Source of the DNA: Croceibacterium ferulae
GTDB lineage: Bacteria; Pseudomonadota; Alphaproteobacteria; Sphingomonadales; Sphingomonadaceae
Assembly: GCF_003660445.1 (NCBI RefSeq)
Contig: NZ_QZVQ01000006.1
Span: 124,001-188,000 of the forward strand
DNA: 64,000 nucleotides
Reading direction: 5' to 3'
Below are positions 8,381 through 19,566 of the stretch, piece after piece. The notes below the pieces were generated by a model that was not told where the DNA came from, did no database searches, and saw only the letters and a program-made list of their open reading frames with translations. Positions within the stretch are counted from its first letter, which is position 1. Each line of letters opens with the position of its first letter. The position numbers and the translations under genes were made by a program.

Positions 8381-9211
8381 CTAGAACAGGATCGCACCGC
8401 CCAGGGCGATCCGGATGTCCGGCGTCGCCTGGTTCAGCCCCGCCGCCGCCAGGACATCCAGCTGCATGCGCTTCGTCGGCTGCCAGGCGAGCGACTGCGC
8501 CGCCAGCACATAGGTCTCGTCGCCGACCGGATCATCGTCGCGCTCCATGGACACTTCGCTGGTCCAGGTCACCGCGTCCGAAAGCTGGCAGCCCAGGCCG
8601 ATAATGCCACTGGTGTTCAGGTGCCGCCCGTCGCCATCCTCGTCCGCCAGCGCCGCGACCTGGCCGGTGAAGGCGAGATTGAGCGAGGGCGACAGGTCGT
8701 AGGTGACCGGGACCATTGCGCCCGCCTCCCAATCCCCGCTGCCGATCGGCGCGCCGCCTACGGGCAGGACAACGAAGGGCTCGATGCCGAAGGACAGCCC
8801 GGCACCATCCGGATTGCGCAGGTTCTGCCGCACGGCGAAGCGGACGTCGCCGACGGCGTTGTCGCGGCTCACATCACCTGTTGGCTTGTCGCGGAGGCGC
8901 GCGGTGCCGAAGGCGGTCCAGCCGATCTGCATTTCCGTCTGCGGGCCGATCCCGGTGCGCGCGAGCAGGTCGGCGACAAGCAGCTGATCCTCGCGCTCCT
9001 GCGCATTGTCGTCGCGCTGCCAGTCGAGCGCGGAGACCTCGAACTGCACATGCCCGGGATCGGTCGTGCAGGCGGAGGCGCCAAGACTGGGGCGGTTTGG
9101 GCAGAAGCGCAGGTCGCCGCTGTCCTGCGCTGCAGCCGGCAAGGCGCACAGGGTAGCGGAGGCGAGGATGCTCGCCCGCCAAGCCCCCCTGACGATGGCT
9201 GCTATTCCCAC
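8381..9211 (-). CDS. Outer-membrane transporter-like beta-barrel protein
   Basis: This 276-residue protein has an N-terminal signal peptide ending in [10 protein letters not shown]. The rest is rich in amphipathic strands ([42 protein letters not shown]) and ends with a hydrophobic residue (IALGGAILF), as outer-membrane barrels do. It looks like the MetA-pathway-of-phenol-degradation family of putative channels. Its start overlaps the end of guaA by 10 bp, so it is coupled to guaA translation. The substrate is unknown. Confidence 0.75.
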   Translation of the reverse strand: MGIAAIVRGAWRASILASATLCALPAAAQDSGDLRFCPNRPSLGASACTTDPGHVQFEVSALDWQRDDNAQEREDQLLVADLLARTGIGPQTEMQIGWTAFGTARLRDKPTGDVSRDNAVGDVRFAVRQNLRNPDGAGLSFGIEPFVVLPVGGAPIGSGDWEAGAMVPVTYDLSPSLNLAFTGQVAALADEDGDGRHLNTSGIIGLGCQLSDAVTWTSEVSMERDDDPVGDETYVLAAQSLAWQPTKRMQLDVLAAAGLNQATPDIRIALGGAILF

Positions 9212-10782
9212 TCAATCGTGCCAGGCGGCTTGCTGGTGTAGTCGTACACCACGCGGTTGATGCCGCGCACCTCGTTGACGATGCGGGTCGCCACGCGGCC
9301 CAGGAAGGCGCCGTCGAACGGATAGACGTCGGCGGTCATGCCATCGGTGCTGGTCACCGCCCGCAAGGCACAGACCGAATCATAGGTGCGGCTGTCGCCC
9401 ATCACACCCACGGTCTTGACCGGCAGCAGCACGGCGAAGGCCTGCCAGATGGCATCATATAGCCCGGCATTGCGGATCTCTTCCAGGTAGATCGCATCCG
9501 CCTTGCGCAGGATGTCGCAGCGTTCCTTGGTCACCTCGCCCGGGATACGAATGGCGAGGCCGGGGCCGGGGAAGGGGTGCCGACCGACAAAGGCGGGCGG
9601 GAGGCCCAGCTCGCGACCCAGTTCGCGCACTTCGTCCTTGAACAGTTCGCGCAAGGGTTCGACCAGCGCCATGTTCATGCGTTCGGGCAGGCCGCCGACA
9701 TTGTGGTGGCTCTTGATCGTCACCGATGGGCCGCCGGTGAAGCTGACGCTTTCGATCACATCGGGGTACAGCGTGCCCTGCGCCAGGAAGTCGGCGCCGC
9801 CGATCTTCTTCGCCTCGGCATCGAACACGTCGATGAAGGTCTTGCCGATGAACTTGCGCTTGGCTTCCGGATCGGTCAGCCCGGCCAGACCGTCCATGAA
9901 CAGCTCTTCCGCATCCACATGGACCAGCGGGATGTTGTAATGATTGCGGAACAGGCCGACCACCTGCTCCGCCTCGCCCAGCCGCATCAGGCCGTGATCG
10001 ACGAACACGCAGGTCAGCTGGTCGCCGATCGCCTCGTGAATCAGCACCGCGGCCACCGCTGAATCCACGCCGCCGGACAGTCCGCAGATCACGCGGGCAT
10101 CGCCCACCTGCGCGCGGATGTCGTCGATCTTGGCGCGGCGGAACTCGGCCATGGTCCAGTCGCCGGTTAGGCCGCAGACATGGCGCACGAAATTGGCCAG
10201 CAGCTTGGCGCCGTCGGGGGTGTGGAACACCTCGGGGTGGAACTGCGTGCCGTAATAGCGGCGCTCGTCATCCGCGATCAGCGCGAAGGGCGCACCATCG
10301 CTGGTGGCGACGATGCGGAAGCCATCGGCGAAGCGGGTGACCTTGTCGCCATGGCTCATCCACACCTGGTGCCGTTCACCCACCTGCCACAGTCCGTCGA
10401 ACAGCACGCAAGGCTCGGTCACGGTAAGGAATGCGCGGCCGAACTCGCCACCTTCGCCGGTCTCGTGCCCCGGCCGCACCTCGCCGCCCAGCTGGTGCGT
10501 CATCACCTGCTGGCCATAGCAGATGCCCAGGATCGGCAGGCCGCTGTCGAACAGCACCTGCGGCGCGCGCGGGCTGCCTTCGGCCGGCACGCTGGCCGGG
10601 CTGCCGGACAGGATGATGCCCTTGGGCTTCAGGCGGTGGAACGCTTCTTCCGCCGTGGTGAAGGGGGCGATCTCCGAATAGACCCCCGCCTCGCGCACGC
10701 GGCGGGCGATCAGCTGGGTCACCTGGCTGCCGAAATCGACGATCAGGATGGTATCGGGCTGGGAATCGGCGATGCTGCTCAT
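9202..10782 (-). CDS. guaA: GMP synthase (glutamine-hydrolysing)
   Basis: It converts XMP, glutamine and ATP to GMP, the last step of guanine nucleotide synthesis. It has 526 residues, the usual length. The class I glutaminase domain has its nucleophile Cys88 in GICYGQQ and the His/Glu pair in FHPEVFHT. The ATP pyrophosphatase P-loop [10 protein letters not shown] follows near residue 230, and the dimerisation domain ends with the conserved KPPGTIEWE. It is divergent from the mini-gene and gyrB. Its upstream region contains an operator-like palindrome at 10881-10897. A barrel-protein gene follows with a 10-bp overlap. Confidence 0.97.
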   Translation of the reverse strand: MSSIADSQPDTILIVDFGSQVTQLIARRVREAGVYSEIAPFTTAEEAFHRLKPKGIILSGSPASVPAEGSPRAPQVLFDSGLPILGICYGQQVMTHQLGGEVRPGHETGEGGEFGRAFLTVTEPCVLFDGLWQVGERHQVWMSHGDKVTRFADGFRIVATSDGAPFALIADDERRYYGTQFHPEVFHTPDGAKLLANFVRHVCGLTGDWTMAEFRRAKIDDIRAQVGDARVICGLSGGVDSAVAAVLIHEAIGDQLTCVFVDHGLMRLGEAEQVVGLFRNHYNIPLVHVDAEELFMDGLAGLTDPEAKRKFIGKTFIDVFDAEAKKIGGADFLAQGTLYPDVIESVSFTGGPSVTIKSHHNVGGLPERMNMALVEPLRELFKDEVRELGRELGLPPAFVGRHPFPGPGLAIRIPGEVTKERCDILRKADAIYLEEIRNAGLYDAIWQAFAVLLPVKTVGVMGDSRTYDSVCALRAVTSTDGMTADVYPFDGAFLGRVATRIVNEVRGINRVVYDYTSKPPGTIEWE

Positions 10783-10880
10783 GCGTGGCGGTTAGGCACA
10801 GCGCCCGGCCTGTGTCCAGCATGGACGGGCAGCGCGCCGCGACATGGTTGCCACAGGCCTACGCACAATTGCGGAGATGA

Positions 10881-10897
10881 GTTGCAAAGCTTGCAAC
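10881..10897. promoter_or_regulatory. Operator-like palindrome GTTGCAA-AGC-TTGCAAC
   Basis: This is a perfect inverted repeat with 7-bp arms and a 3-bp centre, 98 bp upstream of the guaA start and 170 bp upstream of the mini-gene. A shorter palindrome (CGCA-CAAT-TGCG) lies just before it, around 10863-10874. It looks like a site for a dimeric regulator, but no regulator gene is nearby and the factor is unknown. Confidence 0.45.
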
Positions 10898-11066
10898 AGC
10901 CGTGAACCTCTTCGCATTTGAGTTTGGGCGTCGCCCGCTGCAAATACAGCCTCGACAAGCGAACACCCCGGATGGCGATCACAAGCGCCTGACGGAAGAA
11001 CATACCACGTAATTGCAAGGTGCTGGCCGTATAAGCGGTGGCACTCCATAGCAGGAGAAAAGTATC

Positions 11067-11150
11067 ATGGCCAAGTTTCTGAAGCGCATGCTCGTCGCCT
11101 ACATCACCAATGCTGGCGCTTCGCGTCACCCGATGATGTGGCCGCACTGA
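11067..11150 (+). CDS. 27-residue mini-protein with own ribosome site and terminator
   Basis: This tiny frame starts at ATG 11067 and encodes MAKFLKRMLVAYITN followed by AGASRHPMMWPH. A strong AGGAGA ribosome site lies 8 nt upstream, and a TATAAG -10-like hexamer lies at 11030-11035. An intrinsic terminator follows 28 bp after the stop. The N-terminal half can form a basic amphipathic helix; the C-terminal half has two His and a Trp. I do not recognise it. It could be a real small protein, a leader peptide, or the coding part of a small RNA transcript. It is not in frame with gyrB. Confidence 0.55.
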   Translation: MAKFLKRMLVAYITNAGASRHPMMWPH

Positions 11151-11153
11151 TAG

Positions 11154-13817
<2,664 letters not shown>

Positions 13818-13822
13818 CCGGC

Positions 13823-13853
13823 CCGGTCAGGGCAACCATCGCGCCCTGACCGG
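13823..13853 (+). terminator. Hairpin after gyrB, possible terminator
   Basis: The perfect 11-bp arms CCGGTCAGGGC and GCCCTGACCGG enclose a 9-nt loop and begin 6 bp after the gyrB stop. No T-tract follows, so it may be a transcript-end stabiliser or a factor-assisted terminator rather than a classic intrinsic one. Confidence 0.5.
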
Positions 13854-14172
13854 CTGTGCCGACCTGTACGAGATACGCTTCTCCGGCGACTTGCGGGCTC
13901 ATGGGTCTGTGCCGGATGCGGGCGCATGCGACCTGGAGCGCCCTCCTGGCCCGCTGCCGGGCCGCGCACCGGCGCGCTTTCCGGATCGCAAATGCAGCAT
14001 GGCGTGACCTGATCATCCCCCTGGAACCGAATCGCTGCGTTGAAAGTTGCTATTTGATAGAACGATTGTGCAACTGCGAAGGTAGCGACGGCACATCGGA
14101 TCGGCAAAACGCATTGGTTTGACAGGTTATTGTGCCTCGTGGCGTGCCTGTCCTGCAACCGTGACAGGGTTG

Positions 14173-14189
14173 ATGCTGCAGGGCAGCAT
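14173..14189. promoter_or_regulatory. Palindrome ATGCTGC-AGG-GCAGCAT in the leader of the GT4 operon
   Basis: This is a perfect inverted repeat with 7-bp arms and a 3-bp centre, 148 bp before the start of the glycosyltransferase gene. Its core fits CTGC-N3-GCAG, the consensus reported for PhaR in Rhodobacter-type alphaproteobacteria. One such core is expected by chance in a sequence this long, so the assignment is weak. Confidence 0.35.
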
Positions 14190-14336
14190 GGATCGGGCGG
14201 TAGGGGCAGCACGCGGCAGGAGCGCCAGCAGGTTCCGGGGAACGCAACGATGGGTGATGGTGAGCGCTTGCCAACCGGGCAGGTCCAGTCGATCTTTTCC
14301 GGACCGCGGGGCGCCGGACGCAAGGAGGGCCTCGAC

Positions 14337-16619
14337 ATGCCGCATCAAGTCCGTCGCCCGCTGCGTCGCATCGCGCTGATCGGCAATTTCGTGCCGCGCA
14401 AATGCGGCATTGCGACGTTCACCGGCGATGTGTTCGACAAGCTGCGCGAATTCCATCCTCGCATCCAGGTGGACGTCTATGCGCTGGACGATCCGGCCAA
14501 CCCGCTTGCCTACCAGAATGTCGCCGGCACCATCGCGTGGAACGATCCCGCCAGCTACGCACAGGCCGCGCGGCGGATCAATGAAAGCGGCGTGGACGTG
14601 GTCTGGCTGCAGCACGAATATGGCATCTTCGGCGGCACAGATGGCGACATGGTCAGCGGCTTCGTGGACCGCATTGCCGCTCCGCTGATCCTGACGCCGC
14701 ATACGGTGCTGGCCGAACCGTCTGCCCGCCAGCGCACCATCCTGACCCATCTGGTCGAACGTGCCAGCCGGATCATGGTGATGAGCGGCCATTCGCGCGA
14801 CCTGCTAGCCCAGGTCTATGGCGCCCCGCACGACATATTGCAGGTCGTCCCGCATGGCGCGCCCGACCGCCCGTTCGGCCGCAACAGCGCCTTCAAGCAT
14901 CAGCTTGGCCTGGACGGGCGCAAGGTCCTGATGACCTTCGGCCTGCTGGGGCCGGGCAAGGGGCTGGAAAAGGTGATCGAGGCATTGCCCGCGATCGTCG
15001 AGCGCCATCCCGAAGTGCTGTACCGCATCGTCGGCGCAACCCATCCCAATCTGGTCGCGCGCGAAGGCGAGGCCTATCGCGAGCGTCTGATGGCGCGCGC
15101 GGTGGAACTGGGCGTCGCCGACCATCTGTCATGGGACAACCGCTTCCTTGAGGTGGACGAACTGCTGGACCAGCTGGAAGCGTGCGACATCTACGTCACG
15201 CCCTATCCCGGACTGCAGCAATCCACCTCCGGCACGCTGAGCTACGCCGTGGCCCTTGGCAAGGCGGTTGTGTCGACCCCCTACCTGCATGCCCGCGAAC
15301 TGCTGAGCGATGATGCCGGCGTGCTGATCGAACCGGGCAGCGCGCCCGCTATCGCCAACGCGGTCAACCACCTGCTGGACGACCCGGAAGAGTTGCTGGC
15401 GCTGCAACGCCGCGCCTATGCCCGCGGGCGGGAGACGATCTGGCCACGCTTCGCCGATGGCGCCGCCGCGCTGGTGGAAGCGGCCGTGGCCCCTGCCGGC
15501 CGCATACCGCCGCCCACCGCCATGCCCGGCCTGTCCGGCGTGCTGGCCATGAGCGACGGCACCGGCATCTTCCAGCATTCGATCGGCATCGTGCCCGATC
15601 GCCGGCATGGTTACTGCCTGGACGACAATGCCCGCGCGCTGATGCTGATGAATGTCGCCGAAGGGCTGGATCCGGCTGAGCAGCTGAAATGGTCCATGAC
15701 CTATGCCAGCTTCGTGCATCACGCATGGAATCAGGACCTGAAGATCTTTCGCAACTTCATGCGGTTCGATCGCAGCTGGTGCGAAGATGCCGGGTCCGAG
15801 GATTCGAACGGCCGGGCCGTGTGGGCGCTGGGGCATACGATGGAGAATGCGCCGTCCGCCGACATGGTGGAATGGGCGCACTGGATGTTCGACACGGCGC
15901 TGCCGCATGCCCGCAAGCTGGCCAGCCCGCGGGCGATCGCCTTCACCATGCTGGGCGCCGCCTGCTCGCTGCGCGTCCGCCCTGATCACGACCTGTCGCG
16001 CGACACGCTGGCCGAAGGGGCAGACTTCCTGCACCGGCTGCTTGGCGGTGCGCGGCGACCGGATTGGGCCTGGTTCGAAGCCGTGCTCGGTTATGACAAT
16101 CCGCGGCTGTCGCAGGCGCTGATCGAGGCTGGCGTGCTGCTCGACCGCGCAGAATGGGTCGCGGCAGGGGTGGAAACGTTGGAATGGATCGCTGGGCAGC
16201 AGGTTGCCGCCAGCGGTCACTTCCGGCCGATCGGGTCAGACAGCTTCGGCACCGAACATGGCCATCTGCCGTTCGACCAGCAGCCGCTGGAGGCACAGGC
16301 GGCGATCGAGGCGGCGCGTGCCGCCTACGATGCCATCGGCGATGCCCGCTGGGTCGATCACGCCCAATGCGCCCGCGACTGGTTCTTCGGGGCGAATGAT
16401 CGCGGCGTGGTGCTGGCCGACCTGGCGACCGGCCGTTGCCGTGACGGGATCAATCCGCGCGGCGCCAATGCCAATTGTGGGGCGGAATCCATCCTCGCCT
16501 TCCAATTGGGGCATTATTCCGTTCTAGCACTCGCCAGAACGCAGCAGCGCGAGTCGATTGGAGATGAATGTGGGTTCCGAGGGCGCGTCGCCGAACAGTC
16601 CTTTGCAGATCCTGGATGA
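14337..16619 (+). CDS. GT4-type glycosyltransferase fused to a large alpha-helical domain
   Basis: This 760-residue protein has two parts. Residues 1-390 are a GT-B, family GT4-like glycosyltransferase: RRIALIGNFVPRKCGIATF at the N-terminus, the acceptor-side WLQHEYGIFGG, and a donor-site region with GLLGPGKGLEKVIEAL and PYPGLQQSTSGTLSYAVALG (the E/Q-x7-type donor motif). Residues 410-745 are helical, with Trp- and His-rich repeats (GYCLDDNARALMLM, FRNFMRFDRSW, RPDWAWFEAVLGYDN, EHGHLPFDQQPLEA), and look like an (alpha/alpha)6-type toroid. An excellent AAGGAGGG lies 7 nt before ATG 14337. The 3' end overlaps the GH130 gene by 56 bp, followed by a mannose-6-phosphate isomerase. A mannosyltransferase role is inferred from these neighbours. 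Confidence 0.85.
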   Translation: MPHQVRRPLRRIALIGNFVPRKCGIATFTGDVFDKLREFHPRIQVDVYALDDPANPLAYQNVAGTIAWNDPASYAQAARRINESGVDVVWLQHEYGIFGGTDGDMVSGFVDRIAAPLILTPHTVLAEPSARQRTILTHLVERASRIMVMSGHSRDLLAQVYGAPHDILQVVPHGAPDRPFGRNSAFKHQLGLDGRKVLMTFGLLGPGKGLEKVIEALPAIVERHPEVLYRIVGATHPNLVAREGEAYRERLMARAVELGVADHLSWDNRFLEVDELLDQLEACDIYVTPYPGLQQSTSGTLSYAVALGKAVVSTPYLHARELLSDDAGVLIEPGSAPAIANAVNHLLDDPEELLALQRRAYARGRETIWPRFADGAAALVEAAVAPAGRIPPPTAMPGLSGVLAMSDGTGIFQHSIGIVPDRRHGYCLDDNARALMLMNVAEGLDPAEQLKWSMTYASFVHHAWNQDLKIFRNFMRFDRSWCEDAGSEDSNGRAVWALGHTMENAPSADMVEWAHWMFDTALPHARKLASPRAIAFTMLGAACSLRVRPDHDLSRDTLAEGADFLHRLLGGARRPDWAWFEAVLGYDNPRLSQALIEAGVLLDRAEWVAAGVETLEWIAGQQVAASGHFRPIGSDSFGTEHGHLPFDQQPLEAQAAIEAARAAYDAIGDARWVDHAQCARDWFFGANDRGVVLADLATGRCRDGINPRGANANCGAESILAFQLGHYSVLALARTQQRESIGDECGFRGRVAEQSFADPG

Positions 16620-17880
16620 GCGGCTGCACGCCGATCCGTCGCGGGTAGTCCTGCGGCCGTTCCATCTCGGGTGGTCGGCATGGAACGCTCCGGGAGGGCG
16701 GGCGCTGAAGCTGGTGGAGGATATTGCCGCCCTGTCGGAAGCGGAGGCGGAGGCGGAGTACACCCGCGTCCGGCGCGACTTCGTGGCGCGTCACTGGCAG
16801 ACCGAAAAGATGTTCGAGGAGCGCTTTGCCGAAGTGCAGGCGACCCTGCCGGCGCAGTGCTGCGACTTCTCGCTCACCCGGCAGCGGCTGGTCGGGGCGT
16901 TCTTCTGCCACGAATATACCTATGCCGCCGCGGCATTGATGAACCCGTCCATCGTGCCGCATCCGGACCAGAGCGGCATGGCCAATGGCGCCTGCCGTTT
17001 CGTGCTGACGCTGCGGGCCGTGGGCGAAGGGCATATCAGTTCGGTCGCCTTCCGGGAGGGGATCGCGGAAGCCGATGGCAATTTCACGCTGTGGCCGCAG
17101 AGCGCCTTTGCCACCAGTGTCGAGCTGGACGATGCCACGCTGACCGACAGCGATGCCGGCGTCACCGTGCACCGCCACTTCGACAGCAGCCTCAGCAACA
17201 CGGTGATCTTCCCCATCACCGAACAGCAGCGCCACGGGCTGGAAGATCTGCGCATGGTGCGGTTCGACCATGGCGGCGGGGATTACGAGTGGATCGGCAC
17301 CTATACCGCATATTCGGGCAGCACGATCAGGTCCGAATTGCTGCGCACCTGCGACTTCCGTCGCTTCCTGCTGGAACCGATCACCGGCCGCGCCGGCCGC
17401 AACAAGGGCATGGCGCTGTTTCCGGAAAAGATCGGTGGGCAGTATGCGATGGTAAGCCGGCAGGATGGCAAGAACCTGTTCCTGCTGACGTCGGACCGGC
17501 TGGACCGCTGGGATGATGAAGGCGCGCTGCTGATGGAGCCGCAATTCCCGTGGGAATTCGTGCAGATCGGCAATTGTGGCAGCCCGATCCGCACGGATGA
17601 GGGCTGGCTGCTGTTCACCCATGGCGTCGGCGCGATGCGCAAATATTGCTTGGGCGCCGCGCTGCTGGATCTGGACGATCCGTCCAAGGTGATCGGCCGC
17701 ACGCGCGAACCGGTGTTGAGCGCGGTTGATGCCGATCGGTCGGGCTATGTGCCAAATGTGGTCTATACCTGCGGCGTGCTGCAGGTGGGCGAGCGCCTGC
17801 TGGTGCCCTATGGCATATCGGACAGCGCCGTCGGCTTCGCCACCGTGGAGATCGAAGAGCTGCTGCGCCTGATGCGCTGA
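16564..17880 (+). CDS. GH130-like glycoside phosphorylase (beta-mannoside type)
   Basis: This 438-residue protein resembles family GH130, which splits beta-mannosides with inorganic phosphate to give mannose-1-phosphate, or works in reverse. The five-bladed propeller is seen as repeated WD/Y-rich strands: DFSLTRQRLVGAFFCHEYTY, MVRFDHGGGDYEWIGTYTAY, NKGMALFPEKIGGQYAMVSR, and the late GVGAMRKYCLGAALLDLDDP with PVLSAVDADRSGYVPNVVY. It lacks a signal peptide, so it acts in the cytoplasm. It starts inside the end of the glycosyltransferase gene, 56 bp overlap; a TTG at 16558 is a possible alternative start. Linkage specificity (beta-1,2, -1,3 or -1,4) cannot be read from the sequence. Confidence 0.85.
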   Translation: MNVGSEGASPNSPLQILDERLHADPSRVVLRPFHLGWSAWNAPGGRALKLVEDIAALSEAEAEAEYTRVRRDFVARHWQTEKMFEERFAEVQATLPAQCCDFSLTRQRLVGAFFCHEYTYAAAALMNPSIVPHPDQSGMANGACRFVLTLRAVGEGHISSVAFREGIAEADGNFTLWPQSAFATSVELDDATLTDSDAGVTVHRHFDSSLSNTVIFPITEQQRHGLEDLRMVRFDHGGGDYEWIGTYTAYSGSTIRSELLRTCDFRRFLLEPITGRAGRNKGMALFPEKIGGQYAMVSRQDGKNLFLLTSDRLDRWDDEGALLMEPQFPWEFVQIGNCGSPIRTDEGWLLFTHGVGAMRKYCLGAALLDLDDPSKVIGRTREPVLSAVDADRSGYVPNVVYTCGVLQVGERLLVPYGISDSAVGFATVEIEELLRLMR

Positions 17881-17910
17881 TAGCTGCTGCGCCGATAGAG
17901 GGGTCCGTTG

Positions 17911-18717
17911 ATGTTGCTGCCTACGAAGACGGTCGAGAAGCCTTGGGGCATGGATACGCTGCCCGCCCCCTTTTCCGCGCCCGAAGGCAAGCGGATCGGC
18001 GAGATCTGGTTCGAGCCGCCAAAGCAGCTGCCGCAGCTGCTGGTGAAATACATCTTCGCCAGCGAGAAACTGTCGATCCAGGTGCATCCTTCCGACACGC
18101 AGACCGAGGCCAGGGGCCTGGGCAAGCAGGGCAAGGAGGAATGCTGGCTGGTGATCGACGCGGAGGAGGACGCGACTCTCGGCATCGGGTTCGACCATCA
18201 GCTGAGCGCTGACGATCTGCGCGCCGCATCCGAGGACGGGTCGATCGAAGAGATGATGGTCTGGCACAAGGTGAAGCCGGGCGACTTCTTCTACATCCCC
18301 GCCAACACCGTGCACGCGATCGGCGGCGGAGTGTCGATCATCGAGATCCAGCAGAACAGCGACATCACCTATCGTCTGTTCGATTACGGCCGGCCGCGCG
18401 AGCTGCATCTGGATGATGGCGTGGCGGTATCGCAGGCAGGCGTGCATGATCCGGCCAATCGCCGGCACGTGCCGGCCAGCGGTGACGTGGCACTGGTGGA
18501 CGGCCCGCATTTCCGGCTGGATCGCGTTGATGGCGAGCCCGACGCTGCGACGAGGGCGCGCTATTCAGGCCCGCTGCTGGTGATCCCGCGCGAAGGTGCG
18601 GCGGAGGTAGAGGGCGATACAGTGGAGCCGGGCGGGTGCGCACTGGCGCCATCGATCGAGGCGATCCGCTTCGCTGCCAATGGCAGCTGCCTGATTACTC
18701 AGCCCCTGGAATCCTAA
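17911..18717 (+). CDS. manA: Mannose-6-phosphate isomerase, type I
   Basis: This zinc enzyme interconverts mannose-6-phosphate and fructose-6-phosphate. The 268-residue protein is of the short type. It shows the zinc-site motif IQVHPSD, then GKEECWLV, the second metal/active-site segment PGDFFYIPANTVHAIGGG and EIQQNSDITYRLFDYGR. GAGGGG lies about 9 nt before ATG 17911, and the gene follows the GH130 gene by 30 bp, forming an operon. It would link mannose units released or used by that operon to central metabolism, though a phosphomannomutase, needed for mannose-1-phosphate, is not in the window. Confidence 0.93.
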   Translation: MLLPTKTVEKPWGMDTLPAPFSAPEGKRIGEIWFEPPKQLPQLLVKYIFASEKLSIQVHPSDTQTEARGLGKQGKEECWLVIDAEEDATLGIGFDHQLSADDLRAASEDGSIEEMMVWHKVKPGDFFYIPANTVHAIGGGVSIIEIQQNSDITYRLFDYGRPRELHLDDGVAVSQAGVHDPANRRHVPASGDVALVDGPHFRLDRVDGEPDAATRARYSGPLLVIPREGAAEVEGDTVEPGGCALAPSIEAIRFAANGSCLITQPLES

Positions 18718-19496
18718 CGCCCCTTCCACTCCGCCGGCCGTTTTTCGATGAAGGCGGCCATGCCCTCGGCCTTGTCCTCGGTTCCGGCCAGCAGGTGGAA
18801 CAGCCGGCGCTCCAGCACCAACCCGTCTTCCAGCGGGAGGTTGGCGGCGGCATGGACCGCTTCCTTTGCGGCCAGCACGGCCAGCGGCGGCATGGCGGCG
18901 ATGGCGCGGGCGGTCTCCAGCGCGGCGTTCATCAGCCCATCCGCCGGCACCACGCGCGCCACCAGGCCGGCGCCTTGCGCTTCGGCAGCGTCCATCATCC
19001 GGCCGGTCAGGATCAGTTCCATGGCCTTTGCCTGCCCCACCGCGCGTGCCAGGCGCTGCGTGCCGCCCATCCCGGGAATGGTGCCCAGCTTGATCTCCGG
19101 CTGGCCGAACTTCGCGGAGTCGGCGGCGATGATCAGATCGGCCATCATCGCCAGCTCGCACCCGCCGCCCAGTGCGAAGCCGTTGACCGCCGCGATCCAC
19201 GGCTTGCGGGTGGCGCGCACCAGATGGCTCTGCCAGCGGCCCAGGCCATCGGCGGCGTAAAACTGCGCGGCCGATGTGGTGGCCAGCTCCTTGATGTCGG
19301 CGCCGGCGGCGAAGGCCTTGCCCTCACCGGTCAGCACCGCGCAGCGCTGGCTCTCGTCAGCCTCGAAGGCGGCAAAGGCGGCGATCAGCTCTTCCAGCAC
19401 GGCCGAGGACAGCGCGTTCAGCGCCTCCGGCCGGTTCAGGGTGACGATCGTGACCGGCCCGTCGGCGGCAACCCTGATTGTGCGATAGTCACTCAC
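18714..19496 (-). CDS. Enoyl-CoA hydratase
   Basis: This is a 260-residue crotonase-fold enzyme that hydrates 2-enoyl-CoA in fatty-acid or branched-chain amino-acid breakdown. It has the oxyanion-hole segments GKAFAAGADIKEL and NGFALGGGCELAMM, the two catalytic glutamates (GGGCELA and FGQPEIKLGTIPGMGG), and the usual C-terminal RLFHLLAGTEDKAEGMAAFIEKR. The start is GTG 19496, which has AGGAG 7 nt upstream; the frame runs further but weakly. Its stop overlaps the manA stop by 4 bp (convergent). It is divergent from the nitronate monooxygenase gene with a 70-bp gap. Confidence 0.93.
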   Translation of the reverse strand: MSDYRTIRVAADGPVTIVTLNRPEALNALSSAVLEELIAAFAAFEADESQRCAVLTGEGKAFAAGADIKELATTSAAQFYAADGLGRWQSHLVRATRKPWIAAVNGFALGGGCELAMMADLIIAADSAKFGQPEIKLGTIPGMGGTQRLARAVGQAKAMELILTGRMMDAAEAQGAGLVARVVPADGLMNAALETARAIAAMPPLAVLAAKEAVHAAANLPLEDGLVLERRLFHLLAGTEDKAEGMAAFIEKRPAEWKGR

Positions 19497-19566
19497 GCGC
19501 TGCTCCTGCTTGCCCTGTGATCCACCCTTGCCTAGAGCGCCCGGCTTCCCCGTGTCGAGGTGCATA

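Larger units (their letters stand above)
13818..14336. promoter_or_regulatory. 519-bp region without a gene between gyrB and the glycosyltransferase
   Basis: No protein-like frame is visible on either strand. The region opens with a hairpin after gyrB, becomes AT-richer at 14035-14130, and has a TTGACA hexamer at 14119-14124 without a good -10. Near the end it has the palindrome ATGCTGC-AGG-GCAGCAT. It probably holds the promoter and a leader of about 200 nt for the glycosyltransferase operon. Confidence 0.5.
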
